A DNA stretch of 50,099 nt from Blastocatellia bacterium (GTDB taxonomy: Bacteria; Acidobacteriota; Blastocatellia; HR10; J050): the NCBI GenBank assembly GCA_026985075.1, contig JALSQX010000040.1:1-50099 (forward strand). The letters are read 5' to 3'. Below the pieces are notes generated by a model, which ran no database searches, was not told the origin of the DNA, and saw only the letters and a program-made list of their open reading frames with translations. The position numbers and the translations under genes are program-made. This document shows positions 24,776-35,211 of the stretch, piece after piece; positions within the stretch are counted from its first letter, which is position 1, and each line of letters opens with the position of its first letter.

Positions 24776-25831
24776 TTACAGCAAGAGCGACAATAACGTC
24801 TTTTGAATGTGAAGACGATTGGCCGCCTGATCGATGACGATGGAGCGCGGGCCATCCAGGACCTCGTCGGTGACGACCACATTGCGTCGCACCGGCAGGC
24901 AGTGCATGAAATAGCCGTTGTGCGTCTTGGCCATCAATTGTTCGGTGATCATCCAGTGCCGGTATTGTTGGCGCAATTGGCGCTCTTCGTCCAATCGGCC
25001 ATAGTACTTCAGGCTCCCCCAACTCTTGGCATAGACGATTTCGGCGCCACGGCATCCCTCTGCGAGATCGTGAACCAGGCGAACGTTTCCCTGATTTTGT
25101 TCGGCGTGGCGCTCCACTTCGGCCATCAGTTGGGGATCGAGTTCGTATTCCGGTGGGCAGGCGATGGTCAGATTCATCCCATACTGCGCCGCCGCCAGAG
25201 CGAACGAATTGGGCACCGACATGGGCAGTGATCGCGGGTGATATGTCCAGGCGAGCACCACCTTTCGCTGATCGACGGTCCCGAATTTCTCCCGGATGGT
25301 CATAATATCGGCCAACGCCTGCAGGGGGTGATGGGTCGCCGATTCCAGATTGATGATCGGCACGCTGCTGTGGCGCTCGAAAGCGCGCAGAATGACTTCG
25401 GCCCGATCTTCTTCATAATCGTTCATGCGCGGAAAACAGCGCACGCCGATGGCATGCACGTAGCCCGAGAGGACCCGCGCCGCTTCTTTGATGTGTTCGG
25501 CTTTGTCACCATCCATCACCACGCCATCGCGATATTCCAATGCCCACGTTCCCTGACCGACGTCCAGCACGACGGGCACGCCGCCTAGTTGCTGTACGGC
25601 GACGACCATGGACGTGCGCGTGCGCAGCGAAGGATTGAAGAAGATGAGCGCCACGCTCTTGCCGGCGAGCGGCAATCCCGGATCGATGAGCCCATGCTTA
25701 TGTTGCATGGCCAGATCGAGGAGAGCCGAGAGTTCCGGCCGACTGAAATCCCCGGTGCTCAGAAAGGATCGCCCCTTCAAATTGGCCAGCAGTGGACTGG
25801 CCGCCTGTGAGAAATCGGTCATGCGTCTCAT
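24776..25831 (-). CDS. argF': N-acetylornithine carbamoyltransferase (ArgF'-type)
   Basis: 351 residues, longer than common ornithine carbamoyltransferases. The phosphate-binding SLRTRTS motif (68-74) and HCLPVRRN near residue 322 define the carbamoyltransferase family. GTWALEY with Glu99 before the VVMDGDKAEHIKEAARV block, LAWTYHPRSLPMSVPNS, YAKSWGSL and NRLHIQK match the N-acetylornithine-specific group known from Xanthomonas. Glu99 seems to correspond to the residue that distinguishes acetyl- from succinyl-ornithine enzymes (Glu versus Pro). The product would be N-acetylcitrulline, requiring a later deacetylase that is not in this window. It overlaps argD by 4 bases. Confidence 0.88.
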   Translation of the reverse strand: MRRMTDFSQAASPLLANLKGRSFLSTGDFSRPELSALLDLAMQHKHGLIDPGLPLAGKSVALIFFNPSLRTRTSMVVAVQQLGGVPVVLDVGQGTWALEYRDGVVMDGDKAEHIKEAARVLSGYVHAIGVRCFPRMNDYEEDRAEVILRAFERHSSVPIINLESATHHPLQALADIMTIREKFGTVDQRKVVLAWTYHPRSLPMSVPNSFALAAAQYGMNLTIACPPEYELDPQLMAEVERHAEQNQGNVRLVHDLAEGCRGAEIVYAKSWGSLKYYGRLDEERQLRQQYRHWMITEQLMAKTHNGYFMHCLPVRRNVVVTDEVLDGPRSIVIDQAANRLHIQKTLLSLLL

Positions 25832-26994
25832 GGATTCTCCCGCTCTATGGTCTCCAACGCGTCGAGGAAATAATCGATCTCGGCGCGTTGGAGCGTCAAT
25901 GGAGGTAAGAGGCGCAGCACGTGAGGATCGCTGGAGAGTCCGGTCAGAATCTTGTGTTCCAGCAATCGCCGCTGATAGGTGATCGCCGGTCGAGTGAACT
26001 CGATGCCCAGGAGGAAACCGAGCCCGCGCACCGCCCTGACTCCCGCCATGGCGCTCAGTCGGCGGCGCAAGTACGCGCTCTGCCGGCGCACGTTCTCCAG
26101 CAATCCCTCTTGTTCGATGACCTCAATGGTCGCTCGCAGCGCGGCGGCGGCCAGGGGACCACCACCAAACGTGCTGCCCAAATCGCCATATCCGATGCGT
26201 TCGGCCACCGCTTCGCTGAGGAGCACGGCGCCCATGGGGACGCCGCTGGCCATCCCTTTGGCCAGTGTGATCATGTCCGGGATGACCTCGTATCGCGGAG
26301 CGAAGAAGAAGTCTCCCGTGCGGCCGAAGCCGGTCTGCACCTCGTCGTAGATGAGCACGGCGTGGACCTCGTCGCAGAGTTGGCGCAAGCCCCGGTAGAA
26401 TTCCGGCGGTGCCAGACGCACGCCGGCCATGCTTTGAATGGGTTCCAGGAGAACGCCGGCGATCGACCGATTCATGAGCTCGGCCACGGCCTCCAGATCC
26501 CCGAACGGAGCGAAATAGTGATGAGGCACCAGGGGACCGGCCGTCTCTCGATATCGACCGAGACCCGTCGCGCTGAGCGCGCCGATGGTGCGACCGTGAA
26601 AGCTCCCCTGGAACGAGATGATGCCCGGTCGCCCGGTGATGCGGCGCGCGATTTTGATGGCATTCTCGTTGGCCTCCGCTCCCGAGTTGACGAAGAAGAC
26701 GCGCCTGAGGCCGGGAGGCGCCTTGGCGATGAGGCGCTCGGCGGCGGCGGCCCGCGCGCCATTATAAACGATGTTGGAATAAAAAATGAGCAGCTCAGCC
26801 TGTGCCTTCAGAGCAGCGACGACGCGAGGATGACAATGCCCGGTGATCGTCACCGCATGGCCACCGTAAAGATCGAGATACCGCTCGCCGTCAGACGTGT
26901 AGACCCAGACGTCCTGGCCCCACTCGATGGTGAGCGGCATCTTTTTGTACGTCTTCACCTGATAAGCGTCTTCCCGATCGGTGACATCCATCAT
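25828..26994 (-). CDS. argD: Acetylornithine aminotransferase
   Basis: 388 residues, a class-III PLP aminotransferase that converts N-acetylglutamate semialdehyde to N-acetylornithine. Seen are the YLDLYGGHAVTITGHCHP entry, NSGAEANENAIKIAR, the FHGRTIGALSATG block, LIYDEVQTGFGRTG with the PLP-contacting Asp, and the Schiff-base Lys in ITLAKGMASGVPMGA. The start overlaps the argC stop (ATGA) and the stop overlaps the argF' start, so translation is coupled in the operon. Use of this enzyme for succinyl-diaminopimelate as well is possible, as in enteric bacteria. Confidence 0.95.
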   Translation of the reverse strand: MMDVTDREDAYQVKTYKKMPLTIEWGQDVWVYTSDGERYLDLYGGHAVTITGHCHPRVVAALKAQAELLIFYSNIVYNGARAAAAERLIAKAPPGLRRVFFVNSGAEANENAIKIARRITGRPGIISFQGSFHGRTIGALSATGLGRYRETAGPLVPHHYFAPFGDLEAVAELMNRSIAGVLLEPIQSMAGVRLAPPEFYRGLRQLCDEVHAVLIYDEVQTGFGRTGDFFFAPRYEVIPDMITLAKGMASGVPMGAVLLSEAVAERIGYGDLGSTFGGGPLAAAALRATIEVIEQEGLLENVRRQSAYLRRRLSAMAGVRAVRGLGFLLGIEFTRPAITYQRRLLEHKILTGLSSDPHVLRLLPPLTLQRAEIDYFLDALETIERENP

Positions 26995-28022
26995 GGGTGA
27001 CTCCCCGGAAACACCAATCCCGTCTGTTCTTCGAGGCCGAACATGAGATTCAGGTTCTGAACGGCCTGACCGGCCGCTCCCTTCATCAGATTGTCAATGG
27101 CCACAAAGACGATCACATCCCGTCCATCCACCGCCCAGCCGATGTCGGCGAAATTGGTCTGCTTCACCCAATTGACATCGGGGGACCCTTCCACCAGCCG
27201 AACGAAGAAACAATCGGCGTAGAACTGCTCGAAGAGGTCTCTGAGCTCCTCCCAGACGAGCCGTCGGCCGAGCCGGCCATAGATGGTGGCGAAAATCCCT
27301 CGGACCATGGGCGCCGAGTGGGTTTGCAAAATGAGTCGTCCCGACCATTCCGGATTCACGGCGCGCAACGTTTGAACGATTTCGGGCCGGTGCTGATGGG
27401 CGAACGCCTTGTAAGCGAAGAAGCTGTTGGCCCGGCGAGGGTGATGAGTGTTCGCGGCCGGTTTGGCTCCCGAGCCCGATGACCCCGTCTTGGCATCGAC
27501 GATGACCGGACCCTCGATAAGCCCGCGGGCGATGAGCGGCGCCGTGCCGAGCAGTGCCGCGGTGGCGAAACATCCCGGATTGGCGACGCGCCGCGCCCGG
27601 CGAATGCGCTCTCTGTTGATTTCAGTGAGTCCATAGACGAACTGCGATTGAAGATGAAACGAGGCGTGCCGCCGCCCATAGTATCGGGCGAACGTCTCGG
27701 CGTCCTGAAGGCGATAATCGCCCGCCAGATCGATGAGTTTCACGCCATCGGGGAGCTCGGGGACGAGCGCCATGCTCTCGCCATGAGGCAGCGCCAGGAA
27801 CAGGCAGTCCAACTGGCCGAACTCCTCCGAGATCGTCGTCTCGGCGAATCGGAGATCGGTGAGATGGCGCAGATTGGGATGCACCTCATCGACGCGCCGT
27901 CCCGCCTGTTCGTGAGCCGTGACCAGCCGGAGATCGACCTGAGGATGAAATAACAAGATGCGCAGCAGTTCGCCGCCGCTGTATCCGGAACCGCCGATGA
28001 TACCTACTTTGAGTTTTGCCAT
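26991..28022 (-). CDS. argC: N-acetyl-gamma-glutamyl-phosphate reductase
   Basis: 343 residues, typical for ArgC, which reduces N-acetylglutamyl phosphate with NADPH. The Rossmann loop [14 protein letters not shown] is at residues 7-20 and the catalytic Cys is Cys151 in VANPGCFATAAL. The KTGSSGSGAKP stretch and the His of HQHRPEI are also conserved. Its first 19 bases overlap the end of the DUF1611 gene and its stop overlaps argD, so it sits inside a tightly coupled operon. Confidence 0.96.
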   Translation of the reverse strand: MAKLKVGIIGGSGYSGGELLRILLFHPQVDLRLVTAHEQAGRRVDEVHPNLRHLTDLRFAETTISEEFGQLDCLFLALPHGESMALVPELPDGVKLIDLAGDYRLQDAETFARYYGRRHASFHLQSQFVYGLTEINRERIRRARRVANPGCFATAALLGTAPLIARGLIEGPVIVDAKTGSSGSGAKPAANTHHPRRANSFFAYKAFAHQHRPEIVQTLRAVNPEWSGRLILQTHSAPMVRGIFATIYGRLGRRLVWEELRDLFEQFYADCFFVRLVEGSPDVNWVKQTNFADIGWAVDGRDVIVFVAIDNLMKGAAGQAVQNLNLMFGLEEQTGLVFPGSHP

Positions 28023-29095
28023 GCCGCGATCTTCTCTCGAACGAGTTGAAACAATCGCTCGCCGCCATTCAACGCGTTGGCCGCCGGAATGCCGAACTGG
28101 CGTTCAATGTACTCGATGCCCATCTGACTGTCGGTCGCCGATCCAGACATCACATCGATACCGATACCCATCTGCCGAAGGAGCTGAATCCCTCCCCAGG
28201 CGCCCACGAAATCGTTGGCGCAAAACACCAGTGCCGCGCAAGCGTTCATGATCTCTCGGTCGCGGAAGACCGAATCCACGTGATATCCGCCGAGAATGCC
28301 GTCGCCTAATTCCAGCACGATGAGATCAGGAGACACCTCGTTGAGCGAGGCGACAATCGTCTTGGCAATCGGCGTGATGTCTTCGATGCCCACCGTCGAG
28401 GGATAGCCGCAATCGAGAAAACTCAGCGTCTTGACGGCTCCGTGATCCTCCATATTGAGCGTGTCTCGGAGGCAGGCGATGCCGGAGAGTTTCCCGGCCG
28501 CGACGCGATACCCGTGACGGGTGAAGTGCTTGATGAGCTCGGTCGCCGCCTGCGTCTTGCCCGAATTCATGCACGTGCCGGCGACGAGCACCAGCGGAGC
28601 GCTCCCTTCCAAACGCGTCTTGCGGGGGATGGCTCCCTGAGCGACGTTGAGCGTCGTCCCGTCGCGGACGACCAGGCCGAGGAGTTCAACCTCGATCGGC
28701 CAGCCGAGCTCATGATGATGACCGGTGCATCGTCCAATGACGCCGCCCAGATTGAGGATGTGCAGGCGATCGCCCAGCCCTAACCTGGCGGGGACGTCGC
28801 CGACGAATCCCTTCAGCGCCCGCCGCCGCCCGAGCACGCCGACGACGATATCGTGAGGATTGAGGCGCGCCAGTCGGCCACTGGTGAGTTCCAGTTGATT
28901 ATAGGTGGCGCTGTCGGTGAGCGTGCGCACGACGACGACATCGCCGATCTTCGGCTCGGCGGGCTCGGCGATGGTGACTTCTTCGCTGAGATTCAATCGC
29001 GCCGTCGCCGACGCAATCTTGTCGACGCGGATCAGTCGGGACGGCGTGAGAGGCGCTGTTGTGGAAGCGTCGCGAGTCAGGGCGTCAACTTTCAT
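28004..29095 (-). CDS. DUF1611 (DgcN-like) P-loop protein in the arginine operon
   Basis: 363 residues from ATG 29095; the longer frame upstream is only the shadow of argG. Residues 15-165 form a beta-rich N-terminal region, including [22 protein letters not shown] and a [11 protein letters not shown] histidine cluster. Residues 170-345 form a P-loop domain of the dethiobiotin-synthetase type with GTCMNSGKT at 173-181, [11 protein letters not shown] and [13 protein letters not shown]1611 includes DgcN, reported as a D-glutamate N-acetyltransferase. The gene overlaps argG by 11 bases and argC by 19, and no argA or argJ is present in the window. A role in N-acetylglutamate formation is therefore a tempting inference, unproven; a GTP/ATP-dependent accessory role is the alternative. 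Confidence 0.75.
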   Translation of the reverse strand: MKVDALTRDASTTAPLTPSRLIRVDKIASATARLNLSEEVTIAEPAEPKIGDVVVVRTLTDSATYNQLELTSGRLARLNPHDIVVGVLGRRRALKGFVGDVPARLGLGDRLHILNLGGVIGRCTGHHHELGWPIEVELLGLVVRDGTTLNVAQGAIPRKTRLEGSAPLVLVAGTCMNSGKTQAATELIKHFTRHGYRVAAGKLSGIACLRDTLNMEDHGAVKTLSFLDCGYPSTVGIEDITPIAKTIVASLNEVSPDLIVLELGDGILGGYHVDSVFRDREIMNACAALVFCANDFVGAWGGIQLLRQMGIGIDVMSGSATDSQMGIEYIERQFGIPAANALNGGERLFQLVREKIAAWQNSK

Positions 29096-30341
29096 GCTGC
29101 ACCACCTCCCACCGGTTGACCAATTCGCCGAGGAGCGGATGCCCCGCCATGGCCTGTAATCGCAGTCGGAGCGCGTTGAGTTTGATGAAGCCCTCGGCGT
29201 CGCGCTGATTGTACACCGCGTCGGCTTCGAAGGTCGCATATTCGGAGGAGTATAGCGAACGGGGCGCTCGACGTCCGACAACACGACAATTTCCCTTGTA
29301 GAGCTTGAGCCGCACCGTGCCCGTCACGTTCTTCTGCGTCTCTTCGATCATCGATCTGAGCACGGCGAATTCCGGCGAATGCCAGAACCCATAGTAGATG
29401 AGTTCGGAGATCTTCGTTCCCAGCGAGTCCCTCAGGTGCATGACCTCGCGGTCCAGAGTGATGGACTCCAGGGCCCGATGAGCCGCGTGCAGGATGGTGA
29501 CGCCGGGCGTCTCATAGACGCCTCGTGATTTCATACCCACGAATCGATTCTCCACGAGGTCAACGCGACCGATGCCATGCTCGCCGCCGATGATGTTCAA
29601 CGTCTGCAGGAGAGCCGCCGGTTCGAACGGCTGACCATCGATGCTCACCGGCACGCCGCGGTCGAACGCGATCTCCAAATAGGCCGGTTGATCGGGCGCT
29701 CTCTCCGGCGCCCTGGTGAGCGTGAAGATCTCCTCTGGTGGTTCCATCCAGGGATCTTCCAGAATCCCCCCTTCATAGCTGGCGTGCATGAGATTCCGGT
29801 CGATGGAGTAGGGTTTGTCCTTGCTCGCCGGGACGGGGATGCCGTGCGCCGCCGCATACTCGATGAGATCGGTGCGCGAGCGAAACGACCACTCGCGCCA
29901 GGGCGCAATGACGGTGATCGACGGTTCGAGCGCATAGTAGGTCAGTTCGAAACGCACCTGATCGTTCCCCTTTCCCGTAGCGCCGTGAGCCACAGCATCC
30001 GCTCCTTCGCGCCGGGCAATCTCGATCTGCTTCTTGGCGATGAGCGGTCGGGCCAACGAGGTGCCCATCAAATAACAACCTTCGTAGACGGCATTGGCCT
30101 TCACTGCCGTGAACACGTAATCGCGGACGAATTCCTCCTTGAGGTCTTCGATGTAAATCTTGGAAGCGCCCGTGCGCAGCGCCTTCTCTTCCAATCCTCT
30201 CAATTCATCGCCCTGTCCGATATCCGCCGTGAAGGCGATGATCTCGCAGCCGTACTCTTCCTTGAGCCATTTCAACATGACCGATGTGTCCAGTCCGCCA
30301 GAATAGGCGAGAACGATTTTCTTCGGATGTGGTTTCATCAT
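29085..30341 (-). CDS. argG: Argininosuccinate synthase
   Basis: 418 residues, typical for ArgG, which joins citrulline and aspartate using ATP. The ATP pyrophosphatase motif is at the N-terminus ([15 protein letters not shown]), with FTADIGQG and the [17 protein letters not shown] citrulline/aspartate region. The start is 3 bases after the argR stop, so the two are co-translated from the operon promoter. In the acetylated route the enzyme acts after deacetylation of N-acetylcitrulline. Confidence 0.97.
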   Translation of the reverse strand: MMKPHPKKIVLAYSGGLDTSVMLKWLKEEYGCEIIAFTADIGQGDELRGLEEKALRTGASKIYIEDLKEEFVRDYVFTAVKANAVYEGCYLMGTSLARPLIAKKQIEIARREGADAVAHGATGKGNDQVRFELTYYALEPSITVIAPWREWSFRSRTDLIEYAAAHGIPVPASKDKPYSIDRNLMHASYEGGILEDPWMEPPEEIFTLTRAPERAPDQPAYLEIAFDRGVPVSIDGQPFEPAALLQTLNIIGGEHGIGRVDLVENRFVGMKSRGVYETPGVTILHAAHRALESITLDREVMHLRDSLGTKISELIYYGFWHSPEFAVLRSMIEETQKNVTGTVRLKLYKGNCRVVGRRAPRSLYSSEYATFEADAVYNQRDAEGFIKLNALRLRLQAMAGHPLLGELVNRWEVVQHES

Positions 30342-30344
30342 CTC

Positions 30345-30779
30345 TCAACCCCTCGTGCTGATATTGAACAAAGCGAAGATCTGTTTCATCGCTCGGCCTT
30401 GCTCGGCGCGCCCTTTGACGGCGACAAACACCGTGTTGTCGCCGGCAATCGTGCCCACGATCTCGGGAATCTTGGCCTGGTCGATGCGTTCGGCGACCAT
30501 CGAGGCCTGGCCCGATCCCGTCTTGACGACGATGAGATGATCGCCCGCCGTATCCAGATCGAGCACGTCAACCAGTGGCGATTCTCCCCGCCTCAACTGG
30601 GGGAGACGATAGACGCCTTTGATCTTCACCACGCCCAGTTCGGCCAAATCGCGCGACACGCTCGACTGAGTCGCCGTCAGTCCCAGCCGACGGAGTTCGT
30701 CCAGGAGCTGCTGCTGATTGGCCACCGGCTTGGCGCGGATGATGTCGATGATCCTGGATTGCCGCGTTTTCTTGGTCAT
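30345..30779 (-). CDS. argR: Arginine repressor ArgR
   Basis: 144 residues from ATG 30779; an in-frame ATG three codons upstream (30788) lies in the palindromic operator and is also possible. The N-terminal winged helix-turn-helix spans about residues 5-70 (SRDLAELGVVKIKG), and the C-terminal oligomerisation and arginine-binding domain contains TIAGDNTVFVA with the conserved Asp pair region GDNT. ArgR hexamers bind ARG boxes when arginine is high. Here it is the first gene of the operon it should repress, giving autoregulation. The mRNA has no obvious Shine-Dalgarno sequence; a leader of about 43 bases is predicted. Confidence 0.94.
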   Translation of the reverse strand: MTKKTRQSRIIDIIRAKPVANQQQLLDELRRLGLTATQSSVSRDLAELGVVKIKGVYRLPQLRRGESPLVDVLDLDTAGDHLIVVKTGSGQASMVAERIDQAKIPEIVGTIAGDNTVFVAVKGRAEQGRAMKQIFALFNISTRG

Positions 30780-30783
30780 CGAA

Positions 30784-30817
30784 TGCATAATATGCAAAAA
30801 TTCTGCATAAAATTGAA
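30784..30817 (-). promoter_or_regulatory. Candidate ArgR operator (two ARG-box-like palindromes)
   Basis: A perfect 13-base palindrome TGCATAATATGCA (30784-30796) and a second half-conserved site TGCATAAAATTGAA (30804-30817) are about 20 bases apart, near the two-turn spacing of tandem ARG boxes. Both resemble the TGAATWWWWATTCA consensus. They lie between the -10 element and the argR start, where bound repressor would block transcription. Confidence 0.65.
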
Positions 30818-30828
30818 AAAGGCGCATT

Positions 30829-30857
30829 TTTATACAACAAATGATTGGGTTTGTCAA
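30829..30857 (-). promoter_or_regulatory. Sigma70 promoter of the arginine operon
   Basis: On the minus strand a consensus -35 TTGACA (30852-30857), a 17-base spacer and a -10 TATAAA (30829-30834). Predicted start near 30822, directly before the ARG-box-like repeats. It is among the best promoters in the window and would drive argR-argG-DUF1611-argC-argD-argF'-argB. Confidence 0.82.
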
Positions 30858-30952
30858 CCCCGGTTCTGGCAGTGGATGCGCCGGACCTGGTGGCCGCTCT
30901 GGAAGTCTGGAAGACCGCGCGCTCCCGAGAGCGGCTGTCGCTCCGTCAACTC

Positions 30953-30982
30953 TTGACGGGCATTCACTTCGCGTGGTAGCGT
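30953..30982 (+). promoter_or_regulatory. Weak candidate promoter for thiC
   Basis: TTGACG (30953-30958) and TAGCGT (30977-30982) are 18 bases apart; the -10 is poor. A start near 30989 would place the riboswitch entirely in the transcript. No better alternative was found upstream of the aptamer. Confidence 0.3.
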
Positions 30983-31013
30983 TGTGTGTTGTTTGACAAG
31001 GTGAAAGTGAGCC

Positions 31014-32948
<1,935 letters not shown>

Positions 32949-33340
32949 CCGGCGCGATGATGGCGGCCGGTAGTCGCCGACCCCAAGGGTTGCGCGAAGG
33001 CGGCGGAACGAGCAGCGTTGTGGCGCGAGATTGGGCTCTGACGTTACGTCCATTTTGCCGAGTCTTCTTCGGGCGCATGGAGCCATCCTCGCCATCCGAA
33101 AGAAGCAACGTCCCCGAGAGTGGGAAGACTGTCCGACATGCGTGCATAGACAGGCCTCCTCCACCCTTTAGAAGAAGTGACATCGTAGGATTCACTCCGT
33201 GAGGCCGAACTCCCCGGTGCGTCTCTTGACGTCTGACCGAAGGGAGGCGGCGCCACCATGAAGAAGCGTGTGGGCTGTCGGCTTGCGCTATATTCCCGGG
33301 GGAGATGGGCGATGTGGGCTATTGAGTCCTTTGAAATCTG
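32949..33340. other. Non-coding stretch between thiC and tRNA-Cys
   Basis: About 390 bases without a convincing gene. At 33275-33320 the sequence GGCTGTCGGCTTGCGCTATATT resembles in part the palindrome-containing leader at 19799-19830 (GCTGTCAGCTTGCGCTACATT), evidence of another dispersed repeat. No terminator with a clear U-run was found after thiC. Confidence 0.4.
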
Positions 33341-33415
33341 TGGAGGCGGCGCCCGGATTCGAACCGGGGTATCGAGGTTTTGCAGACCTCCGCCTTACCA
33401 CTTGGCTACGCCGCC
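33341..33415 (-). tRNA. tRNA-Cys (GCA)
   Basis: The minus strand folds as a cloverleaf: acceptor GGCGGCG/CGCCGCC, anticodon stem GAGGT with loop CTGCAAA giving anticodon GCA, T-loop GGTTCGAATCC, discriminator T and an encoded CCA end. Length 75 bases including CCA. Confidence 0.95.
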
Positions 33416-33550
33416 TCGTTCACCTTTCTCGTCTCACATTGAAAATTATAATCGGCGAGGACCCAGATTTTCAACCACCCTTGATAGGTGGTCGGTCGGG
33501 ACCCGAGTTCCGACTGTCTGTCCTCGCCGACTTCTTATGAGTGCGTGCTC

Positions 33551-33625
<75 letters not shown>

Positions 33626-33742
33626 TCGCTTCACAATTCTAATTTAAATCCCTCCTCTGGATTTGTCAAGCAGGGCATCCGCTTATTGAGAGCGGTGGGC
33701 GTCACCTCATCGAGCCCATGCCCCAAGAGATCAGTGGCTGCT

Positions 33743-34110
33743 CATGGCGAGGGACGTAACGATCCCCGGAGGCCGGCTCCGGGGCTTTCACGGATGAGGC
33801 GAGTTCCAGTGGACGAGCTGATGAGCGTCAAGGGACCCCGGAGGCGAGCACCGGGGCCTGGGAAGCCCCGCGGCTGGTGGGCGGGGAGGCATCAGCTGAC
33901 AGCTCGTCTGGACGCCTCATTGCACCTCCTCTGGGAGGCCCCACAGCTTGTCTGTGGGGAGGCGTCAGTTAGCAGCTAGTTCAGGCACTTCATTCCAAAC
34001 ACCATGAGGAAGCCCCGCGGCTGGTGGGCGGGGAGGAGTCAGGTGAGGAGCTCGTCTAGCCCGGAGGTCCATTCTTAACCTCAGGGGAGCCCCGCCGCTC
34101 GGTTGGCAAG
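33743..34110. repeat. Tandem array of hairpin repeats, about 73-base period
   Basis: Six palindromes in sequence: type A at 33764-33784 and 33836-33856; type B at 33866-33886, 33939-33959, 34013-34033 and a decayed copy near 34088. Type B units have CCCCGC...GCGGGG or CCCCACAG...CTGTGGGG stems, a CTNGT loop and a following GAGGNRTCAG, then AGCTNGT about 8 bases on. Centres of type B lie 73-75 bases apart. Stem changes are compensatory. No coding potential. Confidence 0.8.
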
Positions 34111-34230
34111 GAGCAGTCAGTTGTGAGCTGGTTTCGCTTGACTCAGGGCGCCCGACTCCCGCCTGGTGGGTCCGTCTCGCGGCCTTGATTGCCATCCTTT
34201 CCGGCCGGCGAGTATGATTACCTTTCGGCC

Positions 34231-35211
34231 ATGAATTCGTCGGACATCCTCATCACAGTGGGAAGAGAACATGCTGGACAGCGATTGGATCAGTTCATCG
34301 CCGCCCGAGTCGACCAACTGAGCCGCTCTCGCGTCAAGCAACTGATTTCCGACGGATGCATCCGTGTGAACGCCACGCGCGTCAAGCCGAGCTATAAGCT
34401 CAGGCCGGGCGATCGCATCGAAGGTTATCTTCCAACATCGCCATCCGCTCCTCCATTCTCGCCCGAGCCCATACCACTGGACATTCTCTTCGAGGACGAG
34501 GATCTCATCGTCATCAACAAACCGGCGGGGCTGATCGTTCATCCCGGAGCCGGGGCGCGCTCGGGGACGTTGGCCAACGCGCTGGCCTATCATTTTCAAC
34601 GCCTCTCCGGGTTGTCGGGACCCACCCGCCCGGGCATCGTCCATCGATTGGATAAAGATACCTCCGGATTGATGATCGTGGCCAAACACGATCGCGCCCA
34701 CCAGAAACTCGCTGTTCAGTGGCAACGGCGCACCGTCGAGAAGACCTACATCGGATTGGTCTACGGTCATCCCGCCCCCGAGCAGGGGAAGATCGAAGCC
34801 CCTATTGGGCGCCATCCCTTTCATCGAACCAAAATGGCCGTCCGACCAGAGGAGAAGGGACGTCCCGCCCTCACTCTCTACCGCGTGATCGAGCGGTTCC
34901 CCGACGCTGCCTTGCTCGAACTTCGCCTCAAGACGGGGCGCACGCACCAGATTCGCGTTCACCTGAGGTCCATTCATCATCCCATCGTCGGCGACCGCGT
35001 CTACGGAGCGGGGTATAAGACGAAGATGAGAGATCCCGTCGTGCGTCAGGCAATTGACCGACTCCATCGCCACTTCCTCCACGCCGCGGGCATTCGATTC
35101 CACCATCCGCGGACGGGGGATATTCTGGAGTTTCACGCTCCTCTTCCCGCTGAATTGGAGGAATTCTTGGCCCTTCTGCGCCGACGAGTGGGGAGCGAAA
35201 CGTCACGTTGA
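34231..35211 (+). CDS. rluD: RluA/RluD-family 23S rRNA pseudouridine synthase
   Basis: 326 residues from ATG 34231. Residues about 12-75 are an S4 RNA-binding domain ([22 protein letters not shown]), followed by the RluA catalytic domain with the signature [18 protein letters not shown], whose Asp is the nucleophile, and the [12 protein letters not shown] and [12 protein letters not shown] motifs. Domain order and length match RluD, which modifies helix 69 of 23S rRNA; RluC-like specificity cannot be excluded. The stop is 9 bases inside the convergent ymdB gene. Confidence 0.9.
   Translation: MNSSDILITVGREHAGQRLDQFIAARVDQLSRSRVKQLISDGCIRVNATRVKPSYKLRPGDRIEGYLPTSPSAPPFSPEPIPLDILFEDEDLIVINKPAGLIVHPGAGARSGTLANALAYHFQRLSGLSGPTRPGIVHRLDKDTSGLMIVAKHDRAHQKLAVQWQRRTVEKTYIGLVYGHPAPEQGKIEAPIGRHPFHRTKMAVRPEEKGRPALTLYRVIERFPDAALLELRLKTGRTHQIRVHLRSIHHPIVGDRVYGAGYKTKMRDPVVRQAIDRLHRHFLHAAGIRFHHPRTGDILEFHAPLPAELEEFLALLRRRVGSETSR

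Noticed and set aside
25921-27000. 359-residue plus-strand open frame over argD
   Set aside because: Shadow of argD; no ribosome-binding site or family-like motifs.
29096-29284. N-terminal extension of the DUF1611 protein
   Set aside because: These codons are antiphase to argG and read as low-complexity Arg/Ser/Pro; family similarity begins after ATG 29095.
30776-30808. Ten-residue arginine leader peptide (ATG 30808 to TGA overlapping the argR ATG, last sense codon CGA)
   Set aside because: No ribosome-binding site, only one Arg codon, and it lies inside the AT-rich palindromic operator where such a frame can arise by chance; no attenuator hairpin is visible.
33836-34110. CRISPR array: regularly spaced palindromic repeats with about 37-base unique intervals
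   Set aside because: Repeats are not identical, stems vary with compensation, intervals share AGCTNGT, related copies are dispersed elsewhere, and no cas gene is present.
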